Shown: in pieces, positions 1 to 6,782 of the stretch | How the letters are laid out: every line of letters starts with the position of its first letter | How positions within the stretch are numbered: the first letter of the stretch is position 1 | NCBI GenBank assembly: GCA_014378285.1 | Contig: JACMNZ010000335.1 | Location: 1-11,258, forward strand | Length of the DNA: 11,258 bases | From: Pseudopedobacter sp. | GTDB lineage: Bacteria; Bacteroidota; Bacteroidia; Sphingobacteriales; Sphingobacteriaceae | Reading direction: 5' to 3' | Made by a program: the position numbers and the translations under genes | The notes under the pieces: model-generated | What the model saw: only the letters and a program-made list of their open reading frames with translations | Told to the model about the DNA's origin: nothing | Databases searched by the model: none

Positions 1-1232
1 ACCTTATCAACAAAATCTAATTTCTCCCAAGTAAATAATTCTACTTCAATGGTTTTTTCTTCTCCGTTTGCGCCAAGAAATGTTTTGTTTACAACTTCAT
101 TTTTACGCCCCATGTGTCCGTAAGCAGCAGTTTCAGAATAAATTGGGTTTCTCAGTTTTAAACGTTGCTCAATAAAGTAAGGACGCATATCAAATATGCT
201 TTCTACTTTTTTAGCAATCTCACCATCGGTTAAACTAACCTTAGCTGTTCCTTTAGTATCAACAAAAATACCACAGGGTTCTGCCACGCCAATAGCATAA
301 GAAACTTGTACTAAAACTTCATCTGCAACACCAGCGGCAACTAAATTTTTTGCAATATGACGGGTTGCATAAGCCGCAGAACGATCTACTTTTGAAGGGT
401 CTTTACCAGAAAAAGCACCACCACCGTGTGCGCCTTTGCCTCCATAAGTATCTACAATAATTTTTCTACCTGTTAAACCAGTGTCACCATGCGGCCCGCC
501 AATTACAAATTTACCGGTTGGGTTAATGTGATATTTAATTTGATCATTAAATAATTTTTGCAATTCTGGTTTTATAGAAGCTTTTACCCTAGGGATTAAA
601 ATGCTGACAATGTCTTTTTTGATTTTAGCCAACATAGTAGCTTCTTCATCAAAATCATCATGCTGGGTAGAAATAACAATGCTGTCAATTCTTACAGGTT
701 GATGATTATCATTATACTCTATAGTTACCTGAGATTTTGCATCGGGTCTTAAATAAGTGATTTCTTTATCTTCCCTTCTAATTGCAGCAAGTTCAATCAG
801 TAATTTATGCGCCAAATCTAAAGCTAAAGGCATGTAATTATCAGTTTCGTTAGTAGCATAACCAAACATCATCCCTTGGTCGCCAGCCCCTTGTTCTTCT
901 GGGTTGCTACGATCAACACCTTGGTTTATATCTTGGGATTGATCATGAATAGCAGATAAAATACCACAAGAGTTTGCTTCAAACATATATTCAGACTTGG
1001 TATAACCAATCTTCCTGATTACATCTCTTGCAATTTTTTGCACATCTAAATAGGTTTTAGATTTAACTTCCCCAGCTAAAACAACCTGTCCGGTAGTTAC
1101 CAAAGTCTCACAGGCAACTTTAGCATCTTTATCAAAAGCTAAAAAATTATCAATTAAAGCATCAGAAATCTGATCTGCAACTTTGTCTGGGTGTCCTTCA
1201 GAAACCGATTCAGACGTAAATAAATAAGACAT
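1..1232 (-). CDS. metK: S-adenosylmethionine synthetase (methionine adenosyltransferase), 3' end outside window
   Basis: Makes S-adenosylmethionine from methionine and ATP in the cytoplasm, releasing phosphate and pyrophosphate. The gene reads leftwards from ATG at 1232-1230, and 410 codons are visible before the window ends. Bacteroidota MetK proteins are a little longer than this, so only a few C-terminal residues are missing. Family signatures are intact: GHPDK at residues 13-17 (ATP/methionine site), GAGDQGMMFGYA at 115-126, and the glycine-rich phosphate-binding stretch GGGAFSGKDPSKVDRS at 270-285. The N-terminus MSYLFTSESVSEGHPDK fits the family, and no better start lies upstream. The upstream leader contains a SAM-II-type riboswitch (about 1302-1354), implying feedback repression by the product. 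There are no frameshifts or missing key residues. Identification is very secure. Confidence 0.97.
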   Translation of the reverse strand, partial: MSYLFTSESVSEGHPDKVADQISDALIDNFLAFDKDAKVACETLVTTGQVVLAGEVKSKTYLDVQKIARDVIRKIGYTKSEYMFEANSCGILSAIHDQSQDINQGVDRSNPEEQGAGDQGMMFGYATNETDNYMPLALDLAHKLLIELAAIRREDKEITYLRPDAKSQVTIEYNDNHQPVRIDSIVISTQHDDFDEEATMLAKIKKDIVSILIPRVKASIKPELQKLFNDQIKYHINPTGKFVIGGPHGDTGLTGRKIIVDTYGGKGAHGGGAFSGKDPSKVDRSAAYATRHIAKNLVAAGVADEVLVQVSYAIGVAEPCGIFVDTKGTAKVSLTDGEIAKKVESIFDMRPYFIEQRLKLRNPIYSETAAYGHMGRKNEVVNKTFLGANGEEKTIEVELFTWEKLDFVDK

Positions 1233-1301
1233 ATTTAAAATTTTTAAATTGTTATAAATTTAGGAAGGTATGGAGATTGCAAACAAGGGGGCTTAACGCA
1301 T

Positions 1302-1354
1302 AATGGTTTAGCATTTTTTTTACGTGGTTGCAATCATTTCAAATCATTCCACTT
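1302..1354 (-). promoter_or_regulatory. SAM-II-type riboswitch in the metK leader
   Basis: Read on the minus strand, this segment matches the H-type pseudoknot of SAM-II riboswitches. P1 is GTGG (1352-1349) paired with CCAC (1327-1324). The conserved loop element TGATTT lies at 1346-1341. TTGC at 1333-1330 faces GCTAAA at 1312-1307, giving the G-C, C-G and A-T pairs and the U-U opposition typical of the ligand site. AATG (1338-1335) pairs with CATT (1305-1302) as the other half of P2. The spacing between TGATTT and TTGC is 7 nt, as in the well-studied metX SAM-II aptamer recalled from memory. Two extra adenines follow the 5' strand of P1, a small deviation. Placement ahead of metK makes biological sense. 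It was identified by eye, with no covariance-model search. Confidence 0.82.
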
Positions 1355-1364
1355 AATAATGGTG

Positions 1365-1372
1365 TAAAGGTA
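1365..1372 (-). promoter_or_regulatory. Probable -7 element of the metK promoter
   Basis: The minus strand reads TACCTTTA, matching the Bacteroidota -7 consensus TAnnTTTG at all but the last position. It lies about 11 nt upstream of riboswitch P1, so transcription would begin almost exactly at the aptamer's 5' end, as expected for a leader riboswitch. No good TTG was found at the expected -33 spacing, so the call is tentative. Confidence 0.4.
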
Positions 1373-1403
1373 TAACAATTTTTATTTTATGAGAAAAATA
1401 GAA

Positions 1404-1411
1404 TTACTTTG
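1404..1411 (+). promoter_or_regulatory. Possible -7 element for the lipid kinase gene
   Basis: TTACTTTG differs from the Bacteroidota consensus TAnnTTTG at one position. It sits about 20 nt ahead of the TTG start codon at 1433, so the leader would be short. No convincing -33 TTG was found. The element is inferred mainly from position in the divergent intergenic region. Confidence 0.3.
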
Positions 1412-1432
1412 TGACTAACAAACTATTTATTT

Positions 1433-2305
1433 TTGAGACAGAAAATCCTCTTCATCGTAAATCCTATTTCTGGGGGGTTAAACAAAACTTTTTTCCCTAG
1501 TTTAATTGATCAATATTTAAATTTAGAATTATTTGATGCCCAAATTATTTATACCGATTATATTAACCACGCCAAAGAGCTAGCCAAAAATGCAATTAAC
1601 AGTCAATATGATATTGTGGTTGCTGTTGGTGGCGATGGAACAATTAATGAGGTTGCCGGAGTTTTAGAATCGTCGGGTAAAACGATGGGAATCATTCCCT
1701 GTGGTTCTGGCAATGGGCTAGCAAGAACTTTAAAAATTCCCTTAAATCATGAATCGGCTATTAAAAAGATTAATTTTTTAAATACCATTAATATTGATGT
1801 TGGTTTAATAAATGATGAAAAATTTATTAATATGGCAGGAATGGGATTTGACGCTCATATTAGTGCCCATTTTGCTAATAGTATAAATAGGGGATTTACG
1901 AATTACATAAAATCTACCCTAACAGAGATAAGCTCTTACAAGTCTCAAATTTATAAAATTACCATAGGTGAAAAAACCATCGAAAGAGAAGCCTTTATGT
2001 TAAGTATAGCAAACTCATCTCAGTATGGTAACAATGCTCATATATCCCCAGCGGCTTCCTTAAACGATAATTTACTAGATTTATGTATCATAAAACCATT
2101 TCCTTTACCTATTTTCCCTGTTTTGGGCTTTAGGATGTTCTCAAAAACCACGCATCAATCTAAATATATAGAAATTATAAAAGTTAATAAAGCGATTATT
2201 ACCAGAGATGCTGAAGGGCCAATTCATGTAGACGGCGAACCATTAATCAAAGGGAAAGAATTAACAGTTAGTATAAAACACCTTTCACTAAAACTAATTG
2301 TTTAA
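1433..2305 (+). CDS. Diacylglycerol/lipid kinase family protein (DAGK catalytic domain, YegS/BmrU-like)
   Basis: A 290-residue soluble protein of the diacylglycerol kinase/sphingosine kinase superfamily, which phosphorylates a lipid hydroxyl using a nucleoside triphosphate. The substrate here is unknown. Visible motifs: NPISGG at residues 10-15, the nucleotide-binding GGDGT at 66-70 followed by INEV, GSGNGLART at 91-99 (the family's G-T-N-D/G-x-A-R region), GMGFDAH at 136-142, and a late VDGEP motif. The start is TTG at 1433. An in-frame stop at 1412 rules out a much longer protein, there is no ATG in between, and the conserved beta strand (KILFIVNPISGG) begins immediately. Length is normal for the family. 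The stop is 25 bases before the next gene's ATG, so the two may be co-transcribed. It probably serves membrane lipid recycling or signalling, but this is inference from the family. Confidence 0.9.
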   Translation: MRQKILFIVNPISGGLNKTFFPSLIDQYLNLELFDAQIIYTDYINHAKELAKNAINSQYDIVVAVGGDGTINEVAGVLESSGKTMGIIPCGSGNGLARTLKIPLNHESAIKKINFLNTINIDVGLINDEKFINMAGMGFDAHISAHFANSINRGFTNYIKSTLTEISSYKSQIYKITIGEKTIEREAFMLSIANSSQYGNNAHISPAASLNDNLLDLCIIKPFPLPIFPVLGFRMFSKTTHQSKYIEIIKVNKAIITRDAEGPIHVDGEPLIKGKELTVSIKHLSLKLIV

Positions 2306-2330
2306 AAGCAACCTTCAAATCAATAAATTT

Positions 2331-2690
2331 ATGCAAAACAAAAAAAACGAAAAAAAGCTAAACAGTTTTGACGGTTTAGTTTACTCAACAAATCCAGATG
2401 CGCAATTAAATTTTGATGAAGAAAATACGCAAGAAACATTAGCTCCAAAACTTCAAGATTTAAGGGTTCAATTAGATAAAAAACAACGAGGCGGCAAGGC
2501 AGTGACTTTAATTACTGGTTTTATAGGAGCCGATGAAGATTTGAAGTATTTAGGGAAAATGCTAAAAACAAAATGCGGCGTTGGCGGAACCGTTAAAGAG
2601 GGTGAAATATTGATACAGGGAGATTTTAGACAAAAAATTATGGGATTATTAATTTCTGAAGGATTTAGAGCAAAAAAAATTGGAGGTTAA
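2331..2690 (+). CDS. Translation initiation factor eIF1/SUI1-like protein (YciH family)
   Basis: A 119-residue protein with an eIF1/SUI1 fold, related to E. coli YciH and eukaryotic/archaeal eIF1, which bind the small ribosomal subunit near the P site and influence start-codon selection. The bacterial role is not fully settled. The core motif RGGKAVTLITGF lies at residues 53-64, and the basic and glycine-rich LKTKCGVGGTVKEGEI segment at about 78-93, followed by IQGD and a C-terminal helix ending GFRAKKIGG. The first 45 residues are a charged, probably flexible extension. The frame is open back to a TTG at 2298 overlapping the previous gene, but ATG at 2331 gives a normal length and is preferred. 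It follows the lipid kinase by 25 bases on the same strand. Confidence 0.93.
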   Translation: MQNKKNEKKLNSFDGLVYSTNPDAQLNFDEENTQETLAPKLQDLRVQLDKKQRGGKAVTLITGFIGADEDLKYLGKMLKTKCGVGGTVKEGEILIQGDFRQKIMGLLISEGFRAKKIGG

Positions 2691-2692
2691 AT

Positions 2693-2748
2693 TACACTAA
2701 GTATTGCTTTCTTTCTTATTGATAATGAGCAAATTAGGACTTAGTGTA
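2693..2748. repeat. Inverted repeat with nested hairpin between the SUI1 gene and pckA
   Basis: TACACTAAGT at 2693-2702 is the exact reverse complement of ACTTAGTGTA at 2739-2748. A second, inner pairing, TTGCT at 2704-2708 with AGCAA at 2728-2732, could extend the structure. It begins two bases after the SUI1 stop codon. No long T-run follows the 3' arm, only TTT, so it is not a textbook intrinsic terminator. It may end or stabilise the upstream transcript, or be a protein-binding site ahead of the pckA promoter. Confidence 0.6.
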
Positions 2749-2807
2749 TTTGATACAAGCCTTTGGTTTTTAAGCTTTTAAATCATTATTATGATAATAA
2801 TTGTATT

Positions 2808-2815
2808 TACTTTTG
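2808..2815 (+). promoter_or_regulatory. -7 element of the pckA promoter
   Basis: TACTTTTG matches the Bacteroidota -7 consensus TAnnTTTG at every fixed position. It lies 20 bases upstream of the pckA ATG, predicting a leader of about 13 nt. The position 19 nt upstream reads TTA instead of the ideal TTG, so the -33 box is weak. The element would lie inside the coding region if the longer TTG start at 2763 were used, which supports the ATG at 2835. Confidence 0.55.
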
Positions 2816-2834
2816 GAAACCAATTATTAAAACA

Positions 2835-4421
2835 ATGAAGATAACAAAAACACCAACTCAAGTTTTTTGTGAGCTTAATTTTTCAGAAAATTTAAAAATT
2901 CATCACCAGCTTTCTGTGCCTCAGCTTATTGAAAAAGCGTTATTAAGAAACGAGGGCAAATTATCACAAACAGGATCTTTAGCTATTGATACGGGCCAAT
3001 TTACAGGTCGTTCTCCTAAGGATAGATTTATAGTAGCTGATAATATCACGAGGGATAAAGTTTGGTGGAATGATATAAACATTCAGTTTAGCGAGGAAAA
3101 TTTTAATCGGCTTTTTAAAAAAGTTATAGATTATCTAAATCATCAAGAAGAAATTTTTACCAGAGATGCTTTGGCTTGCGCCGATCAAGAAAATCAAATC
3201 GGAATCAGCGTAATTACAGAATATGCCTTTCAAAATCTTTTTGCCAATAATTTATTCCTAAGAACCACCACTAAAAGCGCTCATCATAAAGAAAAATGGT
3301 CTATTATCGCCGCTCCTGGTTTTAAGGCAAATCCTACAACAGACGGAACTAGGCAAAGTAATTTCACTATTATCAATTTCACAAAAAGAATAGTTTTAAT
3401 AGGCGGTACTGCTTACACTGGCGAAATTAAAAAAGGAATATTTTCGGTCCTTAATTTTTTGCTCCCGTTTAAAGGAATACTTCCAATGCATTGTTCAGCA
3501 AATAAAGGAAAAGACGGCGATACGGCTATTTTCTTTGGATTATCCGGAACTGGAAAAACCACTTTATCAGCAGATTCGTCAAGAAATTTAATTGGAGATG
3601 ACGAACATGGGTGGAGCGATAAAATATTTAATTTTGAAGGTGGTTGCTATGCAAAGTGTGTCAATCTTTCTGAAGAAAAAGAACCGGATATTTATAAGGC
3701 GATAAAATTTGGCTCATTATTAGAAAACATCAATTTTTACCCAAACACAAGGGAAGTAGATTATGATAATATTGATAAAACCGAAAATACACGTGTTGCT
3801 TATCCAATTGATTTTATTGAAAACAGTGTTATTCCTTCATTAGGGAATACTCCTAACCATATTTTTTTCTTAACAGCAGATGCTTTTGGCGTATTGCCTC
3901 CAGTATCTAAACTAAATAATACACAAGCAATGTTTTATTTCTTATCAGGATATACCGCAAAAGTTGCTGGGACGGAGACAGGTATAAATGAGCCTCAAGC
4001 TACTTTTTCTGCTTGCTTTGGAAAAGCTTTTTTGCCGCTACACCCAACCGTTTATTCAAATTTGTTAGAAAAGAAGATAAGAGAATCTGATGTAAAAGTC
4101 TGGTTAATTAATACGGGATGGTGCGGTGGTGAGTATGGCGTTGGGGAAAGAATTAAATTGAGATACACTAGGGCAATTATAAATTCCATCTTTGCTGGAG
4201 ATTTAGAAAAAGAAAAATTTCAAGAACATCCTATTTTTGGATTGCGGATGCCAATTAAATGTAAAGATGTTCCTTCTGAGCTTTTGAATCCGAAAGATAA
4301 TTGGATAAATAAACAAATGTATGATAAGGTAGCAAATGATCTAAATCAAAAATTGATAATCAATTATCAACTATATAAAGAATGTAAAACTGAAATAAAT
4401 AAAGAGGTAACATTAGCTTAA
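2835..4421 (+). CDS. pckA: Phosphoenolpyruvate carboxykinase (ATP)
   Basis: Catalyses oxaloacetate + ATP to phosphoenolpyruvate + CO2 + ADP, the entry step of gluconeogenesis; in some anaerobes the reverse reaction fixes CO2. Cytoplasmic enzyme of 528 residues, normal for the ATP-dependent family. Motifs seen: oxaloacetate-binding GRSPKDRF starting at residue 58 (Arg59 corresponds to E. coli Arg65), P-loop GLSGTGKTT at 235-243, metal-binding GDDEHGW at 254-260 (Asp255/Asp256), the FEGGCYAK motif just after it, and RVAYP at 320-324. The frame is open to a TTG at 2763, but ATG at 2835 matches the family's N-terminus and lies just after a good promoter element. It has its own promoter and a strong terminator, so it is probably transcribed alone. 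Confidence 0.97.
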   Translation: MKITKTPTQVFCELNFSENLKIHHQLSVPQLIEKALLRNEGKLSQTGSLAIDTGQFTGRSPKDRFIVADNITRDKVWWNDINIQFSEENFNRLFKKVIDYLNHQEEIFTRDALACADQENQIGISVITEYAFQNLFANNLFLRTTTKSAHHKEKWSIIAAPGFKANPTTDGTRQSNFTIINFTKRIVLIGGTAYTGEIKKGIFSVLNFLLPFKGILPMHCSANKGKDGDTAIFFGLSGTGKTTLSADSSRNLIGDDEHGWSDKIFNFEGGCYAKCVNLSEEKEPDIYKAIKFGSLLENINFYPNTREVDYDNIDKTENTRVAYPIDFIENSVIPSLGNTPNHIFFLTADAFGVLPPVSKLNNTQAMFYFLSGYTAKVAGTETGINEPQATFSACFGKAFLPLHPTVYSNLLEKKIRESDVKVWLINTGWCGGEYGVGERIKLRYTRAIINSIFAGDLEKEKFQEHPIFGLRMPIKCKDVPSELLNPKDNWINKQMYDKVANDLNQKLIINYQLYKECKTEINKEVTLA

Positions 4422-4489
4422 TGAAAAGCATCGCTAAGAAAATAATTATTTTTTAATTTGTTTTTTAAATCTAAAATGTTTTTCATTGT

Positions 4490-4525
4490 AAAAGATTGCT
4501 TGTGCGAAGCAATCTTTTTTTATTT
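4490..4525 (+). terminator. Rho-independent terminator after pckA
   Basis: AAAGATTGCTT (4491-4501) pairs perfectly with AAGCAATCTTT (4507-4517) around the 5-nt loop GTGCG. A continuous T-run follows the stem (TTTTTTTATTTT). It lies about 70 bases beyond the pckA stop and separates that gene from the TonB operon promoter. Confidence 0.9.
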
Positions 4526-4593
4526 TGACGTTATTGTTAACGTTAATTGAAAATCTACTTACAATATCTGATTTTTAAGATTTCCATAAAATT

Positions 4594-4622
4594 TTGATAT
4601 TAGAGGATAAATCATAAATTTG
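4594..4622 (+). promoter_or_regulatory. Promoter of the exbB-tonB operon
   Basis: TTG at 4594-4596, an 18-nt spacer and TAAATTTG at 4615-4622 match the Bacteroidota vegetative promoter (TTG-N19-TAnnTTTG) with the spacer one base short. Transcription would begin near 4629, giving an A-rich leader of about 60 nt before the exbB ATG. From 4630 to 4688 the leader contains no G, so it should be largely unstructured. Confidence 0.7.
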
Positions 4623-4688
4623 TTATTCGCAAAAAAAAAACTAATTAAAAACACATTAATCAAACTAAAAACTAAAATCAAAAAAAAA

Positions 4689-5513
4689 ATGGCAAACGCA
4701 CCAACACCTACCACGGCTAAGAAAGAGAACTCTAAAGGTTCTGGGATTTTCGCAGGATTAGCAATCGTTATCTGTATTGTAATCGGGTGGCTATTATTCT
4801 TATTTGTAATGGGAGACGGCTCAAACTTTGAAGGTAATGACCACGCTAACCACCCACTGCCAGGAAATTATTTCGGAATGGTTTACAAAGGAGGATATAT
4901 TGTACCTTTCTTAATGTCTATGTTCCTAATGGTTCTGGTATTTTCTATCGAACGTTTCTTTGTAATCAACAAAGCTGCCGGTTCTGGCAATGTTGATGCC
5001 TTTGTAAGAAAAGTTCAATCTTTGTTAACATCTAGAAATGTAGATGGCGCTATCAGCGAGTGTGATAAGCAAAAAGGTTCTGTTGCTGCGGTAATCAAAT
5101 CTGGCTTATTAAAGTACAAAGAAGTAGAAACTGATACTGTTATGGATACAGAACAAAAATGTTTAGCAATCCAAAAAGATATTGAAGAAGCAACAGCGTT
5201 AGAAATGCCAATGTTAGAGCAAAATCTAACAATCATTGCAACGTTGGTATCCGTAGGTACATTAGGAGGGTTATTGGGTACGGTAACAGGCATGATCAAG
5301 GCATTTGGTGGTTTAGCAACTGCTGGCGCACCAGATCAAGCGCAATTAGCAAATGGTATTTCAGAGGCTTTAATTAATACTGCAACAGGTATTGCAACCT
5401 CATTATTTGCAGTTATTTCTTATAACTTCTTTACTTCTAAAATTGATAGTTTAACTTATTCAATTGATGAAGCTGGTTTCTCTATCGTTCAAACTTATGC
5501 TGCAACTCATTAA
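4689..5513 (+). CDS. exbB: ExbB-type proton channel protein (MotA/TolQ/ExbB family)
   Basis: Inner-membrane channel subunit that, with ExbD, converts the proton motive force into movement of TonB. The protein has 274 residues. Hydrophobic segments lie at about 20-41, 70-92, 181-205 and 228-248, one more than in E. coli ExbB, with a cytoplasmic-looking helical region between the second and third. The conserved family core is LLGTVTGMIKAF at 195-206, followed by the helix ending in TGIATSLFAVISYNFF. The frame is open upstream to 4620, but that region is an A-rich leader and would encode an unnatural Lys-rich tail. ATG at 4689, after a nine-A run, is the likely start. It is the first gene of a seven-gene operon, and no Shine-Dalgarno is present, as usual in this phylum. 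Confidence 0.94.
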   Translation: MANAPTPTTAKKENSKGSGIFAGLAIVICIVIGWLLFLFVMGDGSNFEGNDHANHPLPGNYFGMVYKGGYIVPFLMSMFLMVLVFSIERFFVINKAAGSGNVDAFVRKVQSLLTSRNVDGAISECDKQKGSVAAVIKSGLLKYKEVETDTVMDTEQKCLAIQKDIEEATALEMPMLEQNLTIIATLVSVGTLGGLLGTVTGMIKAFGGLATAGAPDQAQLANGISEALINTATGIATSLFAVISYNFFTSKIDSLTYSIDEAGFSIVQTYAATH

Positions 5514-5577
5514 TTTTTGAGTTTAGTAAATTACCTTTTATAAGGTTTTATAAGTTTAATCGTTAAATAATAATAAG

Positions 5578-6189
5578 ATGCCAAAAGTAAAAATAAAAAG
5601 AAAAAGTACCGTAACGGATATGACCGCTATGTGTGACGTAGCTTTCTTGTTGCTTACTTTCTTTATCTTAACAGCAACTGCTCGTCAGCCAGAGGCTTTA
5701 GAAGTGGAAACACCATCTTCAACAGTTACTTTTAAGCTGCCAGATACTGATATTTCTACACTTACTGTAGGTCAAGATAAAGTATTTTTTGGAGTAGTAG
5801 GTTATGATGTAAGGGTAAACACTTTAGAGCGCATGGGTAAACAATATAACATCAATTTTACAGATGAAGAGAAAAAACGCTTTTCCTTGATCGAGAATTT
5901 TGGGGTTCCTGTTGCCAGTTTAAAGCAGTTCATTGCTTTGGAAAATTCTGAAAGGATGAAGATAAAGCAACCTGGTATCCCTAGCGATTCAGGTGCAAAC
6001 AACGAGTTAAAGCAATGGATTTTGCAATCTAGGTATGCAACTAAAGAATTGCACAATGTTGATTTAAGATTTTCTATAAAAGGAGATTCTAATGAAGAAT
6101 ACCCAACTATTAGAAAAGTGATCGATATTCTTCAAGATCAAGAAATTAATAAATTTAGTTTGATAACTTCATTAGAAGGAGTAAATTAA
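5578..6189 (+). CDS. exbD: ExbD/TolR family biopolymer transport protein, first paralogue
   Basis: Partner of ExbB in the proton-driven TonB energiser. The 203-residue protein has a short basic cytoplasmic N-terminus (KVKIKRKS), a single transmembrane helix at about 17-36, and a periplasmic remainder. The helix carries Asp20 in TDMTAMCDVAFLLLTFF, equivalent to the proton-carrying Asp25 of E. coli ExbD. The family norm is about 140 residues. The extra length lies in the periplasmic part, with a charged stretch around residues 80-130, before a C-terminal segment (VDLRFSIKGDSNEEYPTIRKVID) that resembles the usual ExbD periplasmic fold. A small hairpin (ACCTT/AAGGT, 5533-5546) lies in the 64-base gap after exbB. 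The second ExbD gene follows after 12 bases. Confidence 0.93.
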   Translation: MPKVKIKRKSTVTDMTAMCDVAFLLLTFFILTATARQPEALEVETPSSTVTFKLPDTDISTLTVGQDKVFFGVVGYDVRVNTLERMGKQYNINFTDEEKKRFSLIENFGVPVASLKQFIALENSERMKIKQPGIPSDSGANNELKQWILQSRYATKELHNVDLRFSIKGDSNEEYPTIRKVIDILQDQEINKFSLITSLEGVN

Positions 6190-6201
6190 TTCAAATAAAA
6201 G

Positions 6202-6756
6202 ATGGCAGAATTAGACACCTCCGGCGGGAGTAAAAAAGGTGGGAAAGTAAGAAGTAAAAAGCAATCCACAAGGGTAGATTTAACTGCCATGGTAGATTTA
6301 GCTTTTTTATTGATCACTTTCTTTATGCTAACTACTACCCTAGCCAAACCTCAGGCAATGGACATGTTCATGCCTGATAAGAATGATAAAAATGAGGAGT
6401 TAGACGTGAAAGCTTCCAGAACCATGACCGTTCTTTTAGGATCAGACAATAAGATTGTTTGGTACATGGGCGTTATTGGTGATAACCCTCCAACTGTTGA
6501 TAATTTTGGGAAAAATGGTATTCGCAAATCACTTATTGAAAACAATAGGCAAGTTATCGCTAGTACAGGTAATCCAGAAAAAGGATTAATGGTTATTATT
6601 AAGCCAACAGATAAATCTGTTTATAAAAACTTTGTAGATATTTTAGATGAAATTAAAATAGCGAACGTTCCATCTTACGGTATCAATAATAAAGTAGAAA
6701 AGGCAGAAATAGGCTTGATGAAAGATCAAGGAGCTTTTAAAGATAAACAACCTTAA
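6202..6756 (+). CDS. exbD: ExbD/TolR family biopolymer transport protein, second paralogue
   Basis: A second ExbD-like protein of 184 residues, clearly different from the one just upstream. A basic, Gly/Ser/Lys-rich N-terminus (about 24 residues) precedes one transmembrane helix, TRVDLTAMVDLAFLLITFFM at residues 23-42, in which Asp32 is the predicted proton-relay residue. The periplasmic part includes VKASRTMTVLLGSDNKIVWY and a C-terminal MVIIKPTDKSVYKNFVDILDEIK segment matching the usual ExbD fold. Both paralogues keep the essential Asp, so neither looks like a dead copy. ExbD works as a dimer inside an ExbB pentamer, so the two proteins may form a heterodimer; that is inference. TonB follows after 26 bases. 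Confidence 0.93.
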   Translation: MAELDTSGGSKKGGKVRSKKQSTRVDLTAMVDLAFLLITFFMLTTTLAKPQAMDMFMPDKNDKNEELDVKASRTMTVLLGSDNKIVWYMGVIGDNPPTVDNFGKNGIRKSLIENNRQVIASTGNPEKGLMVIIKPTDKSVYKNFVDILDEIKIANVPSYGINNKVEKAEIGLMKDQGAFKDKQP

Positions 6757-6782
6757 TAATTAACACCCTAATATAAAATATT

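Noticed and set aside
2763..2834. In-frame 24-codon N-terminal extension of PckA from a TTG
   Set aside because: Contains the near-consensus -7 element TACTTTTG and is not part of the usual PEP carboxykinase N-terminus; ATG at 2835 gives the normal length.
4620..4688. In-frame 23-codon N-terminal extension of ExbB from a TTG
   Set aside because: Overlaps the -7 promoter element and would place the start upstream of the predicted transcript start; the encoded Lys-rich stretch simply reflects the A-rich leader.
5015..5299. 94-codon open frame on the minus strand inside exbB
   Set aside because: Lies wholly antisense to a well-supported exbB coding region and its translation shows no recognisable family features; a shadow frame.
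5802..6056. 84-codon minus-strand frame inside the first exbD
   Set aside because: Antisense to a conserved gene, Cys/Phe-rich translation without domain signal, no start context.
6351..6545. 64-codon minus-strand frame inside the second exbD
   Set aside because: Antisense shadow of a conserved gene with no independent support.
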